Assembly (NCBI RefSeq): GCF_900188405.1 | Contig: NZ_FZOF01000019.1 | Location: 1-64,000, forward strand | DNA from: Actinacidiphila glaucinigra | GTDB lineage: Bacteria; Actinomycetota; Actinomycetes; Streptomycetales; Streptomycetaceae | Length of the DNA stretch: 64,000 bases | Direction: 5' to 3' | Part shown: positions 45,955 to 55,747 of the stretch, piece after piece | How the letters are laid out: the number at the start of each line of letters is the position of its first letter | Numbering within the stretch: the stretch's first letter is position 1 | Notes under the pieces: generated by a model | What the model saw: only the letters and a program-made list of their open reading frames with translations | Database searches by the model: none | Told to the model about the DNA's origin: nothing | Position numbers and translations under genes: made by a program

Positions 45955-47507
45955 CCGGGCCCGCCGCCTCGGTCGCCGGCGCCGACTACGTCGTGGTCGG
46001 CGCCGGCTCCGCCGGCTGCGTCCTCGCCGCGCGGCTCAGCGAGGACCCCTCGGTGCGGGTCGTCCTCGTCGAGGCGGGCGGACCCGACCGCAGAGCGGAG
46101 ATCAGCATCCCGGCCGCTTTCCCCAAGCTCTTCGGCACGGAGTACGACTGGGCCTTCTCCACCGCCCCCCAGCCGGCCCTGGGCGGCCGCGAGGTCTACT
46201 GGCCGCGGGGCAGGACCCTGGGCGGTTCCTCCTCGCTCAACGCGCAGATCTGGACGCGCGGTCACCGGGCGGATTACGACGGCTGGGCCGCCGCAGGCCT
46301 CGCCGGCTGGGGATTCGCCGAGGTGGAGCCGTACTTCCGCAAGGCCGAGGAGGCACTGGACGTCCGTCACCTGCGCGACCCCAACCCGACCACGGCCGAC
46401 TTCCTCGCCGCCTGCGCCAAGGCGGGCGTCCCCCCGATGGGCGACACCGAGTGGACGGCGCCCGAGGGCTGCGGGCCGATCCGCGTCACCCAGCGCAACG
46501 GCCGCCGCCGGAGCACCGCCGACGCCTATCTGCGCCCCGCCCTCGGCCGGGACAACCTGACCGTGCTCACCGCGGGGCACGCCCGGCGGGTCGTGCTCGA
46601 CGGCACCCGCGCGGTCGGCGTCGAGGTCGCCACCCCGGAGGGCGTACGGACGGTGGCGGCGGCCCGCGAGGTGATCCTCGCCGCGGGCGCGGTGGGCAGC
46701 CCGCACCTGCTCATGCTGTCCGGCGTCGGCGACCCGGAGGAACTGCGCGCGCACGGCATCCCGGTCGCCGTGGAACTGCCCGAGGTGGGACAGGGGCTGA
46801 GCGACCACCTCTTCGCGCCGCTCGCGCTGGCCGCCCGCGAGCCGGTCTCGCCGGGCGTCGGCGACCAGGGCGAGGACGTGATGCGCTACTTCCGCCACCG
46901 CACCGGGAAGCTGAGCTCCAACCTCGCCGAGGCCGTGGTCTGGCTGCGCACCGACGAGCGGCCGGCGCCACCGGACGTCGAACTGCTCTGGATGCCGGTG
47001 CCGTTCCTCGACCACGGGCGCGGCGATCCCGGGCACGGGGTGACGCTCAGCGTCGTCCTGCTGCAGCCCGAGAGCCGCGGCCGGATCACGCTGCGGTCCG
47101 CCGATCCGGCGGCCGCGCCCCTGATCGACCCCGGTTACCTGACCGACCCGGGCGGGACCGACCTGGCCACGCTGACCGCGGGCGTCCGCCGGGCCCAGGA
47201 CATCCTCCGCCGGGAACCGCTGGCTCCGTGGCTCGGGCAGCCGCTGGTCGCCGGGGTCCTGGACGGTTCCGCGGACGCCGTGGCCGCCCTCGTACGCCGC
47301 CACGCGCAGACGCTCTACCACCCCGTGGGCACCTGCCGCATGGGGGCGGACGAGGCGTCGGTCGTGGATCCCCGGTTCCGCGTCCGGGGGACGGCGGGAC
47401 TGCGCGTCGTCGATGCCGCCGCGCTTCCCGTCATCCCCCGCGCGCACACCCACGCCCCGACCGTGATGCTCGCCGAGCGCGCGGCCGACCTGCTGCGCGC
47501 CACCTGA
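45951..47507 (+). CDS. GMC-family FAD oxidoreductase
   Basis: The 518-residue flavoenzyme has the N-terminal FAD motif VVVGAGSAGCVLAARLSED, the GMC signature RTLGGSSSLNAQIWTRG, and a C-terminal catalytic pair around YHPVGTCRMG and PRAHTHAPTVMLAE. Members oxidise alcohols such as choline or long-chain alcohols to aldehydes. The GTG overlaps the previous stop. Here it probably oxidises an alcohol on a fatty intermediate. Confidence 0.9.
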   Translation: MTGPAASVAGADYVVVGAGSAGCVLAARLSEDPSVRVVLVEAGGPDRRAEISIPAAFPKLFGTEYDWAFSTAPQPALGGREVYWPRGRTLGGSSSLNAQIWTRGHRADYDGWAAAGLAGWGFAEVEPYFRKAEEALDVRHLRDPNPTTADFLAACAKAGVPPMGDTEWTAPEGCGPIRVTQRNGRRRSTADAYLRPALGRDNLTVLTAGHARRVVLDGTRAVGVEVATPEGVRTVAAAREVILAAGAVGSPHLLMLSGVGDPEELRAHGIPVAVELPEVGQGLSDHLFAPLALAAREPVSPGVGDQGEDVMRYFRHRTGKLSSNLAEAVVWLRTDERPAPPDVELLWMPVPFLDHGRGDPGHGVTLSVVLLQPESRGRITLRSADPAAAPLIDPGYLTDPGGTDLATLTAGVRRAQDILRREPLAPWLGQPLVAGVLDGSADAVAALVRRHAQTLYHPVGTCRMGADEASVVDPRFRVRGTAGLRVVDAAALPVIPRAHTHAPTVMLAERAADLLRAT

Positions 47508-47540
47508 CCCGAGCCCGACGAACCGAAAGGCCCCTCCGCC

Positions 47541-47897
47541 ATGACCGTGGACCACCGGACGCTGTTCGGCGCCCTGCTCGCCGACGACGACTTCACCGCA
47601 CGACTGAAGGACCGCGGGCTCTCGCTGTACTTCGTCCCGCCGGAGCCCGGCGCCGCCGTCTTCGTCTCCTCCGACGGCGTGGCCGCGGGCGAGCCGCCGT
47701 TCCCGCCCACCCTGCGCTTCGAGATGGGGCAGGACACCGCCCACGAGATCTGGAGCGGCCGGCTGCCGCTGATGAACGCCGTGGTGGAGCGCCGGCTGGC
47801 GATCAAGGGCCCGGTCGGCCGGGTCCGGCAGCTGGCCGACCTGCTGCCGGCCGTGTGCGCCACGTACGCCGAGCTGTCCGCCCGGCCCCGTTCCTGA
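47541..47897 (+). CDS. SCP2-like lipid-binding protein
   Basis: The 118-residue product looks like an SCP2 sterol-carrier fold: a beta region FEMGQDTAHEIWSGRLPLMNAVVERRLAIKGPVG ending in a helix. This is the hydrophobic-tunnel module that carries fatty acyl molecules. It has no active-site residues. A chaperone for a long-chain intermediate is consistent with its place between two redox enzymes. The family call is by pattern only. Confidence 0.65.
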   Translation: MTVDHRTLFGALLADDDFTARLKDRGLSLYFVPPEPGAAVFVSSDGVAAGEPPFPPTLRFEMGQDTAHEIWSGRLPLMNAVVERRLAIKGPVGRVRQLADLLPAVCATYAELSARPRS

Positions 47898-47943
47898 CGC
47901 GTCCGACGACCGTACGACGACACCCATGAAAGGCATGACCGCC

Positions 47944-49209
47944 ATGACCGCCGCCGTCAGCACCGGCACCGTCACCAATGCGCCGACCCTGTCCGACACC
48001 GCCGCCCTCAGCGCGGCCGCCATGCCCTCCCTGTTCACGCTGCCGCCCGAGGTGGAACGGCTGCGCGACGAGGTCCGCGAGTTCGCGCGCACCGTCGTCA
48101 GGCCCCGCGTGCTCGCGAACGACCTCGCGCCGCACGACGACTTCGACTGGGAGATCGTCCGCAAGGGCCACGAGCTGGGGCTGTTGCGGATGACGCTGCC
48201 CGAGGAGTTCGGCGGCCGCGGCGTGGGGGTGCTCGGTGTCGCCGTCGCCCTGGAGGAGCTGGCCGCGGTCTGCGCGAGCACCGCGCTGGTCTTCGGCGCC
48301 TCGCTGCTCGGCCAGAGCAGCGTGCTCGCCTCCGGCGACCCCGCCCTCCAGGCCCGGTTCGTCCCCGGGTTCCTCGGCGCCGAGCCGGTGCTCGCCTGCA
48401 ACGCCATCACCGAGGAAGTGGCCGGCTGCGACCTGCTCATCCCGGAGAACTCCCCGCACGCGCAGGAGGTGACGACCGCCCGCCGGGAGGGCGACGGCTA
48501 CGTCCTCAACGGCGTCAAGCGGTTCATCACCAACGGCGCGGTGGCCGAGTGGTGCACCGTCTTCGCCAACCTCGAGGGGCATCCCGGGGCGGACGGCCTG
48601 ACCACCTTCGTCGTCCCGCTGGACAGCGAGGGCGTGACCCGCGGCCCGGTCGCGGACAAGATGGGCTACCGCGCCTGCCTGGGCACCACCCTGGTCTTCG
48701 AGGACGTCCACGTGCCCGCCGCGAATGTCGTGCACGGCGAGGGCAACGGCTGGAACTTCCTCACCATGCAGTCCAACCAGGCCCGCACCACCGTCGCCGC
48801 GATCTCCACCGGCGTCGCCCGGGGCGCGTTCGAGATCGCCAGGCAGTGGTGCGGCGAGCGCGTCCAGGCCGGGGTGCCGCTGTACCGGCACCAGTTCAGC
48901 GCGCGGAAGCTCGCCGAGATGTCCGTGAAGATCGACGCCGCCCGGCTGCTGTACCTCCAGGCCGCGCACCAGGCCGACAACATGCTGCCGGCCCCCACCT
49001 ACGGCCCGGCCGCCGCCAAGCTCTTCGCGGACCGGATCGCCATCGAGGTGGCCGAGGAGGCCATGTCGATGCTCGGCGCCCGCGGCTACTGCCGGGAGTA
49101 CGACGTCGAGAAGTTCGTCCGCGAGTCCTTCGGGGCCCGCATCTACGAGGGCACCCCCGAGGTCCTCGCGCTGGCTGTCACCGGCGCCCTCTACGGCCAC
49201 CGCGCCTGA
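47944..49209 (+). CDS. Acyl-CoA dehydrogenase family flavoenzyme
   Basis: The 421-residue protein has the acyl-CoA dehydrogenase layout: N-terminal helices, FAD-binding beta domain (CNAITEEVAGCD, then FITNGAVAEWC) and the C-terminal helical domain with the catalytic Glu in IYEGTPEVLALAV. I use ATG 47944 with GAAAGG nine bases upstream. In the cluster it probably introduces a double bond alpha-beta to a carrier- or CoA-bound acyl chain. Confidence 0.9.
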   Translation: MTAAVSTGTVTNAPTLSDTAALSAAAMPSLFTLPPEVERLRDEVREFARTVVRPRVLANDLAPHDDFDWEIVRKGHELGLLRMTLPEEFGGRGVGVLGVAVALEELAAVCASTALVFGASLLGQSSVLASGDPALQARFVPGFLGAEPVLACNAITEEVAGCDLLIPENSPHAQEVTTARREGDGYVLNGVKRFITNGAVAEWCTVFANLEGHPGADGLTTFVVPLDSEGVTRGPVADKMGYRACLGTTLVFEDVHVPAANVVHGEGNGWNFLTMQSNQARTTVAAISTGVARGAFEIARQWCGERVQAGVPLYRHQFSARKLAEMSVKIDAARLLYLQAAHQADNMLPAPTYGPAAAKLFADRIAIEVAEEAMSMLGARGYCREYDVEKFVRESFGARIYEGTPEVLALAVTGALYGHRA

Positions 49210-49240
49210 GACGCGCTGTTGGAACGGGGGAGTCATCGTC

Positions 49241-50158
49241 ATGGAGCAGACACTCGAACGGGCCCGCAGCACCGACGTCTACGCCGCCGAGGTGCAGATG
49301 GTGCACAGCCTGACCAGTTTCACGGGGCTCGCCGCCCAGGTGCCCGCGGAGAGCCTCCTCTACCACTGCGAGCGGCCCGGCGGCCCGACCGTCCTCGCCG
49401 TGCGCAACGACGGGCTGCCGGAGCCGTACCGCCACGGCATCTACGGCTTCCGGCTCGCCCAGTACCTGCGCCTGAGGTTCGCCAGCGCGGATCTCGCCTT
49501 CCGGCGCTCCCTGGTGACCGAACCCCACGGGGGTCACGGGAACGAGATCCACGTGCTCGCCCTCGACGGGGAGAGCGGCGCGATCCTGCGCTACCTCTCG
49601 CTGGTCGGCTCGACCGACCAGGTGCCGCTGCGTCTCAAGGACCCCGCGCGGGCGCTCTTCCCGTGCGAGGTCGCCCACGGGGTCAACCTCTTCGAGCACG
49701 TGGAGTGCGACGGGGACCTCGACACCAGCCGTGTCTGGGAGGTCAAGAGGCTGGTGCACCGCGCCGAGCAGAATCGTTCCAGCGCCTACGCGCGGCTGCG
49801 TCTGGCACTGGAGCTGATGCTCGGCTTCTACACGGCCCTCGGCCGTATCGAGCCGGCCCCCGAGGTACTCGTGGGCGACGGCGAGGAGGGCATCGCGATC
49901 CGCAGGCTGCTGCGCAGCCTGAAGGACATCACGGTGCTGGAGGGCACCCGGCCCTCGCTGCCCGCCGACGACCTGATGTTCCCGCTCTACACGCAACGCG
50001 ACGTGGTGAAGCCCTTCGTGGCGCGGGCTCCGCACGGCGAGGAACTGCAGCGACTGATCCGAGACATCGACCGCGCCCTGACCGACCGCAATCCGCTCGA
50101 CGCCCTCAAGGGCCTGGTGGAGACGGTCGGCGGCCGCCTGCGGAGGGTTCACGTATGA
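49241..50158 (+). CDS. GNAT/acyl-homoserine-lactone-synthase-like protein
   Basis: The 305-residue protein is not a clear member of a named family. Its middle resembles LuxI- or FeeM-type N-acyltransferases: FRLAQYLRLRFASADLAF, an acidic patch, LFEHVECDGDLDTSRVWEVKRLVHR, then a helix-rich RLRLALELMLGFYTAL. These enzymes transfer an acyl chain from acyl-ACP to an amine. That chemistry fits a cluster with its own acyl-AMP ligase and ACP. The gene overlaps the ThiF-like gene (ATGA). I am moderately unsure; a fold search would settle it. Confidence 0.45.
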   Translation: MEQTLERARSTDVYAAEVQMVHSLTSFTGLAAQVPAESLLYHCERPGGPTVLAVRNDGLPEPYRHGIYGFRLAQYLRLRFASADLAFRRSLVTEPHGGHGNEIHVLALDGESGAILRYLSLVGSTDQVPLRLKDPARALFPCEVAHGVNLFEHVECDGDLDTSRVWEVKRLVHRAEQNRSSAYARLRLALELMLGFYTALGRIEPAPEVLVGDGEEGIAIRRLLRSLKDITVLEGTRPSLPADDLMFPLYTQRDVVKPFVARAPHGEELQRLIRDIDRALTDRNPLDALKGLVETVGGRLRRVHV

Positions 50159-51000
50159 CCGGCATCCACACGACCGCCCCCGGCCCCACCGGCGCCGCCG
50201 GGACGGGCGGCGCCCCCGACACGTTCTACGCCGCGTTCACCGAGCGCAACCGCGGCCTGATCCCGGAGGCCGCGCAGCGGGCGCTGCGGACGGCCGTGGT
50301 GCTCGTCGCGGGCTGCGGGTCGACGGGTGGCGCGGCCGTCGACCCGCTGACCCGGCTGGGCGTCCAGCACTTCGTCCTCGCCGAGCCCGGCGCGTACGAG
50401 CTGAACAACCTCAACCGGCAGCACGCCGCGCACGCCGACATCGGCCGCAACAAGGCCGAAGTGGCCGCCGAGCGCGTCCGCGCCGTGAACCCGCACGCGG
50501 TCGCCGAGGTGCGCCCGGAGGGCATCCGGCCGGAGAACGCCAAGGCGCTGCTGGGCGGTTGCGACATCGTCGTCGACGGTGTCGACGTGACCACCCCGGC
50601 GGGCTGGCGCGCCAAGTACGCCCTGCACGCGGAGGCGGCGGCCCAGGGCCGTCCGGTCGTCTCCGGCTACGACATGTCCGGGACCCAGTACGTCCGCTAC
50701 TACGACTACCGCCTCGGGCTGCCGCCGCTGGCCGGCGAGGTCACCGCGGAGCAGGTCGCCACCGAGTCGGTGTGGGAGCTGCTGCTGCGGATCGTGCCGC
50801 GCGAGCTGGTGCCCGGGGACCTGCTGGCCGACATACGCGCCCACCGCGACGAGCCGGACTACAGCGTTCCGCAGCTGGTCTACACCTCGCTGCTCTTCGG
50901 CGTCCTGACGGCCCGTTACGTCGTCGAGGTGCTGGCCGGCCGTCCCGTCCGCGAGGCCCTGTCGCTGGACGTCCACCAGATCGTCCGACCGCAGTCCTAG
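50155..51000 (+). CDS. ThiF/E1-like adenylyltransferase
   Basis: The 281-residue protein has a Rossmann-type nucleotide site LVAGCGSTGGA (53-59) and the E1 family motif LNNLNRQHA (83-91, with the ATP-contacting Arg). It lacks the CxxC zinc pair and the catalytic Cys loop typical of MoeB/ThiF. Related stand-alone enzymes adenylate a peptide or small-molecule carboxylate. The substrate here is probably a pathway acid or amino acid. It overlaps the preceding gene by four bases. Confidence 0.82.
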   Translation: MTGIHTTAPGPTGAAGTGGAPDTFYAAFTERNRGLIPEAAQRALRTAVVLVAGCGSTGGAAVDPLTRLGVQHFVLAEPGAYELNNLNRQHAAHADIGRNKAEVAAERVRAVNPHAVAEVRPEGIRPENAKALLGGCDIVVDGVDVTTPAGWRAKYALHAEAAAQGRPVVSGYDMSGTQYVRYYDYRLGLPPLAGEVTAEQVATESVWELLLRIVPRELVPGDLLADIRAHRDEPDYSVPQLVYTSLLFGVLTARYVVEVLAGRPVREALSLDVHQIVRPQS

Positions 51001-51009
51001 GAGGAAGAG

Positions 51010-51929
51010 ATGACGTCCGAACTGCTCAAGCCCGATCCCAAGGCCGATCCGGCCGCCCGCCAGACGAAGAAGGCGGCCCAGCTGCTCATCGCGTCCGCCC
51101 GGCACTCGTACGACCCCCTGGTGGACATCGACTGGGACGCCCCGCTCGCCGAGGGCAAGTGGTTCCTCGCGGAGAAGCGCTGCTCGCTCTACGGCACCGA
51201 GTTGTGGGACTCGCTCGGCACCGAGCAGAAGATGCTGCTCAGCCGTGAGGAGCTGGCCGCCTCGGTCGCCGTCGGGGTGTGGACCGAGCACGTCCTGCTC
51301 CACCTGGTCTCCCGGTACGTCTACAAGCGCGACGTGTCGACCCCGCAGGTGCAGTTCGCGCTGACCGAGGTGGCGGACGAGGTCCGGCACATGATCATGT
51401 TCGCCAGGCTGGTGGAGAAGACCGGGGCCGAGATCTACCCGACGCCGCCGAAGACCCTCCGCAGCGGGCTGCTGCTCAAGACCTTCGCGCCGGTGCCGGC
51501 GCTGTGGGCGCTGATCCTGCTCACCGAGGAGTTCTTCGACCGCTTCCAGCGCGAGCAGTCGGGCGACGAGACCATCCAGCCCGTCGTGCGCGCGGTCGCC
51601 CGCATCCACGTCGTGGAGGAGGCCCGGCACATCTCCTTCGCCCGCACCGAGCTCGAGCGCTTCGTGCCCACCCTGTCCAGGGCCCGGCTCGGCGCGCTGC
51701 GCCGGCTTCTGGCGGGGATCGTGGCGGGCATGCGCAAGGACCGCTACAACCCGCTGATGTACCAGCGTGCCGGGCTCGATCCGAAGACCGCGGTCGCGGC
51801 GGCCCGCGCCAACCCCAACAACATCGAGAACGCGAAGTACGGGGGTCAGCGGATCGCCGCGTACTACCAGCAGATCGGGCTGATCGGCGGCCCGTCGGAG
51901 AAGGTCTGGCGCGAGGCCGGCTGGCTGTC

Positions 51930-51933
<4 letters not shown>
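51010..51933 (+). CDS. AurF/CmlI-type diiron N-oxygenase
   Basis: The 307-residue protein keeps the seven-ligand AurF pattern: E93 (WTEHVL), E124 and H127 (DEVRH), E173/174 (LTEEFF), H200 (RIHVVEEARH), E204 and H207. The extra His200 is the hallmark of the aryl-amine N-oxygenase group (AurF, CmlI), which oxidises amines to hydroxylamine, nitroso or nitro products. A perfect ribosome site AGGAGGAAG precedes the ATG. Its substrate is probably an amine assembled by neighbouring enzymes. This is the strongest hint of an N-oxygenated product. Confidence 0.88.
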
Positions 51934-52292
<359 letters not shown>

Positions 52293-52320
52293 CCCGCGAG
52301 AACCCCCAGGGAGCCGCACC

Positions 52321-53094
52321 ATGTGCTTCGACGCCGACTCCGCGCCTCCGGTGCCCCACGGGCCGCAGGCCCTCGTCCGGGACCACCTGATCACGCTCAC
52401 CGCGCGGGACGGAACCCGCTTCGCCGCCTTCGAGGCCGTACCGGAGAACCCCTCCGGCCTCGGCGTCGTCATCCTGCCCGATGTGCGCGGGCTCTACCGC
52501 TTCTACATCGAGCTGGCCCGGCGCTTCGCCGAGCACGGCCACCACGCCGTGGTCGTGGACTACTACGGCCGCACCGCCGGGGCCGGCGAGCGCGGCCCGG
52601 ACTTCCCGGTGGAGGAGCACATGGTGCGGCTCACCCCGCGCGGCCTGTACGACGACCTCTCCGCGGCGGTGGCGCATCTGCGCTCCCCCGAGGGCGGCGC
52701 GCGGCACCGGATCGTCACCGCGGGCTTCTGCATCGGGGGCCGTCTGGCCGTCCTCGCGGGCACGAAGCGGGCGGGCCACGGCCTCGCCGGGACCGTGGGC
52801 TTCTACTGCTGGCCCGCCCCCGGACCGGACGGCTCCCCCGGGCCCACCCGGCGGGCGGGCGAGCTGACAGCCCCGGTGCTCGCGCTGATGGCGGGGGACG
52901 ACCCCGGCATCCCGCGGGAGCACGTCAACGCCTTCGAGCACGCCCTCGCCGAGGCGGGGGTCGAGCACGAGGTGGTCACCTACCCGGGCGCCCCGCACAG
53001 CTTCTTCGACGTGAAGCAGGGCGATCACGCCGAGGCCTCGGCCGACGCCTGGCGCAGGGTACTGGCCTTCGCCGGGCGCGCGGCGGCCGGCTGA
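52321..53094 (+). CDS. Dienelactone hydrolase family enzyme
   Basis: The 257-residue alpha/beta hydrolase has the nucleophile elbow GFCIGGRL (Cys, as in true dienelactone hydrolases), an Asp in MAGDDPGIP and a His in PGAPHSFFD. It would hydrolyse a lactone or activated ester. It is the last gene of the cluster, 28 bp after the DUF4873-like gene and before a strong terminator. Confidence 0.85.
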   Translation: MCFDADSAPPVPHGPQALVRDHLITLTARDGTRFAAFEAVPENPSGLGVVILPDVRGLYRFYIELARRFAEHGHHAVVVDYYGRTAGAGERGPDFPVEEHMVRLTPRGLYDDLSAAVAHLRSPEGGARHRIVTAGFCIGGRLAVLAGTKRAGHGLAGTVGFYCWPAPGPDGSPGPTRRAGELTAPVLALMAGDDPGIPREHVNAFEHALAEAGVEHEVVTYPGAPHSFFDVKQGDHAEASADAWRRVLAFAGRAAAG

Positions 53095-53133
53095 GGGGCG
53101 GCCACCGCGGAAGCGGCCGCCGCGGAACGCGAA

Positions 53134-53166
53134 GAGCCCGTCCGATCGAGGCGATCGGACGGGCTC
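53134..53166. terminator. Terminator between the cluster and tRNA-Ala
   Basis: GAGCCCGTCCGATCG (53134-53148) and CGATCGGACGGGCTC (53152-53166) pair perfectly around AGG. It ends both the rightward cluster and the leftward tRNA transcript. Confidence 0.9.
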
Positions 53167-53183
53167 CCGTCACACTGTGGAAG

Positions 53184-53256
<73 letters not shown>

Positions 53257-53405
53257 GCGATGTCGTTCTCCCGGGTTCCCCCGGCGACCTGGCATACATT
53301 ACACGGCCATGGGGGCCCTTCGCCAAATCCATTCCTGGCCGCCCCGACAGGGCGCCCGGTACTGTCGGCTGACCCCCTCCCCGACCGAGACTGGAGCAGC
53401 CCGCA

Positions 53406-54680
53406 GTGACCGCGACACAGCCCAGGGCCGCCGCCGAGAACGCGCCCCGGGGCCTGCCGGTACGGCGGGCCACGCTCGTCGCGGCACTCGTCTGCCTGGT
53501 CTCCTTCGCGGCCTTCTGGGCCGCCCAACGGGCCGCGCACGTCTCGATGATCGACCTCACCGTCTACCGGGCCGAGGGCTGGACGGTGCGCAACGGCGGG
53601 GACCTCTACGCGATGCGCGTCACCCACGCCCGTCTGCCCAACACCTACCCGCCGTTCGCCGCCCTGCTCTTCACACCGCTCACGCTGCTCGGCACCGGCG
53701 CCTGCCGGGTCGCGGCGACCGTGCTCAACCTGGGCCTGCTGGTGGCGCTCGCCCATCTGTCACTCCGGCTGGCAGGACTGCCTAGGCGGCTCCCGCCGGC
53801 GGCGGCCGCGCTCGCCGTCGCGGCGGCGGCCGTGTGGTGCGAACCGGTGTGGACGACACTGCGGTACGGGCAGATCAACCTGCTGCTCGCGGTCCTGGTG
53901 CTGTGGGACCTCACCCGGCGCGGGAGCCGGACGGCGGGGATCGGCATCGGCATCGCAGCGGGGATCAAACTGACCCCGCTGCTGTTCGTGCTCTTCCTCG
54001 CGATCGGCGGGGCGGTGGCCGCCTGGCGCCGGCGCGAGCGGTGGAACGCGTGGCTGCGGCAGGCGGCCGTGGCCTTCGTCACCTTCGCCGCGACCGCGGG
54101 CCTTTCCGCGCTCGTACTGCCGCGTGACTCCAGGCGGTTCTGGACCGGCGCCGTCTTCTCCGCCGACCGCGCCGGCAACGGGGAGGACACCGCCAACCAG
54201 TCGCTGCGGGGCGTCCTCGCCCGCGCCCTGCACACCGGCGACCCGGGCGGCCGGTGGCTCCTCGTGGCCGTCCTCGTGGCCGCCGCGGGCCTGGCCGTCG
54301 CCGCCGCACACCTGGCCTCCGGGGAGCACGCCTGGGCGGTGCTGTCCTGTGCGGTGACGGGCCTCCTCGTCAGCCCGGTCTCGTGGTCGCACCACTGGGT
54401 GTGGGCCGTCCCCCTGCTCGTGTTCCTCTGCGGACGTGCCCCGCGCGGCCGCCGGCCCGCGCTGCGGTGGGGCGGCGCCGCGCTGTTCGGCCTGCTCTTC
54501 TGCTCGTACGCGCTGTGGCTCACGCCGCACGGGGACGGGCTCGCGCGTCCCGAACTCCACCAGTCCGCGCCCCAGATGGCCTTGTCCGCGGTCTACCCGG
54601 CCGCCGGGGCGGCGTTCCTGTGCCTCGCGGCGGCCGCCGCGTGGCGCGGGCGCGGGGACCGCACCACGGCACCCGCCTGA
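53406..54680 (+). CDS. GT87-type polyprenol mannosyltransferase-like membrane protein
   Basis: This 424-residue protein has about ten hydrophobic helices and the DUF2029/GT87 features: an Asp after the first helix (SMIDLTVYRAEG), then NTYPPFAAL, GQINLLLAVLVLWDL, GIAAGIKLTPLLF and SPVSWSHHWVW. These enzymes add alpha-mannose from a polyprenyl-phosphate donor outside the membrane, building lipoglycans in actinobacteria. The GTG start lies between two identical tRNA genes. Confidence 0.88.
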   Translation: MTATQPRAAAENAPRGLPVRRATLVAALVCLVSFAAFWAAQRAAHVSMIDLTVYRAEGWTVRNGGDLYAMRVTHARLPNTYPPFAALLFTPLTLLGTGACRVAATVLNLGLLVALAHLSLRLAGLPRRLPPAAAALAVAAAAVWCEPVWTTLRYGQINLLLAVLVLWDLTRRGSRTAGIGIGIAAGIKLTPLLFVLFLAIGGAVAAWRRRERWNAWLRQAAVAFVTFAATAGLSALVLPRDSRRFWTGAVFSADRAGNGEDTANQSLRGVLARALHTGDPGGRWLLVAVLVAAAGLAVAAAHLASGEHAWAVLSCAVTGLLVSPVSWSHHWVWAVPLLVFLCGRAPRGRRPALRWGGAALFGLLFCSYALWLTPHGDGLARPELHQSAPQMALSAVYPAAGAAFLCLAAAAAWRGRGDRTTAPA

Positions 54681-54871
54681 GCGAGGTGGTCCCGGGACGG
54701 CTCCGGGCCACCGTGAACAGCTCCGCCGGCAGGGCCGGTTCGCCCTGCCCCCGCCGCCGGACCGGCCGACGAGGAGAGCCGGGAACCGACGGTCCGACCC
54801 CGGCACGCCTGCCCGCTGCCGGAAATCGCGGCGAAAGCGGTCGGCCGCGGAACCGGCCGGACGAAACGCGA

Positions 54872-54904
54872 GGATCCCGCCTCCCCTGAGGGGAGACGGG
54901 ATCC
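54872..54904. terminator. Perfect hairpin after the GT87 gene
   Basis: GGATCCCG-C-CTCCCC pairs with GGGGAG-A-CGGGATCC around TGA. It separates the rightward gene from the second leftward tRNA. Confidence 0.88.
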
Positions 54905-54914
54905 GGTGCTTCTG

Positions 54915-54987
<73 letters not shown>

Positions 54988-55093
54988 GCTGTCCTCGGGC
55001 TTTTCCGCCCGGCGAACGAGAAGAAGCTTAGCCGGTAGGGGCCGGATTCCTGAAATCGGCCGCGACCCGGCCCCGCCCCCGGCCCGCGGACCG

Positions 55094-55747
55094 TCAGTCG
55101 TCGTCGCCGAGCACCGGCTCGGGCAGCGTCCCGGCGTTGTGCTCCAGCAGCCGCCAGCCCCGGGCGCCCTCGCCGAGGACCGACCAGCAGGTGTTGGACA
55201 GCCCGCCGAGCGCCTCCCAGCTGCGCGGGTCCAGCCCGAGCAGCCGGCCGATGGTGGTGCGGATGGCACCGCCGTGGCTGACGACCACCAGCACACCGCC
55301 GTCGGGCAGCTTGTCGGCCGCCGCGAGCACCACCGGGGCGGCCCGTTCGGCGACCTCGGTCTCCAGTTCGCCGCCGCCGCGCCGTACGGGCTCGCCGCGC
55401 TTCCAGGCCGCGTACTCCTCGCCGAACCGCTGGGTGATCTCCTCGTGGGTCAGGCCCTGCCAGACACCCGCGTAGGTCTCCCGCAGCCCCTCGTCGTACG
55501 AGATGTCCAGGCCCGTGACGGCGGCCAGCTCGGCGGCGGTGTCGGCGGCGCGCTGCAGGTCGGAGGAGACGATCGCGTCCGGTTCCAGCGCGGCCAGCAG
55601 CCGTGCGGCCCGCTTGGCCTGGGCGACACCGGTGGAGGTCAGCGGGATGTCCGTGGAGCCCTGGAAGCGGCCCTCCACGTTCCACGAGGTCTGACCGTGC
55701 CGCCAGAAGACGACGCGGCGGCCGCGACCGCGCGCGTGCCCGTTCAG
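55094..55747 (-). CDS. Histidine phosphatase family protein (CTG start)
   Basis: The protein has the phosphoglycerate-mutase-like catalytic motif FWRHGQTSWN, with His near position 17, SSDLQRAADTA and a second His in VVVSHGGAIRT. The usual ATG/GTG scan would start at GTG 55678, downstream of the catalytic His, and give a broken enzyme. The only start that keeps the motif is CTG at 55747-55745, overlapping the rsfS stop as CTGA. That gives 217 residues. In Streptomyces a phosphatase of this type usually follows rsfS. Its substrate is unknown. Confidence 0.85.
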   Translation of the reverse strand: MNGHARGRGRRVVFWRHGQTSWNVEGRFQGSTDIPLTSTGVAQAKRAARLLAALEPDAIVSSDLQRAADTAAELAAVTGLDISYDEGLRETYAGVWQGLTHEEITQRFGEEYAAWKRGEPVRRGGGELETEVAERAAPVVLAAADKLPDGGVLVVVSHGGAIRTTIGRLLGLDPRSWEALGGLSNTCWSVLGEGARGWRLLEHNAGTLPEPVLGDDD

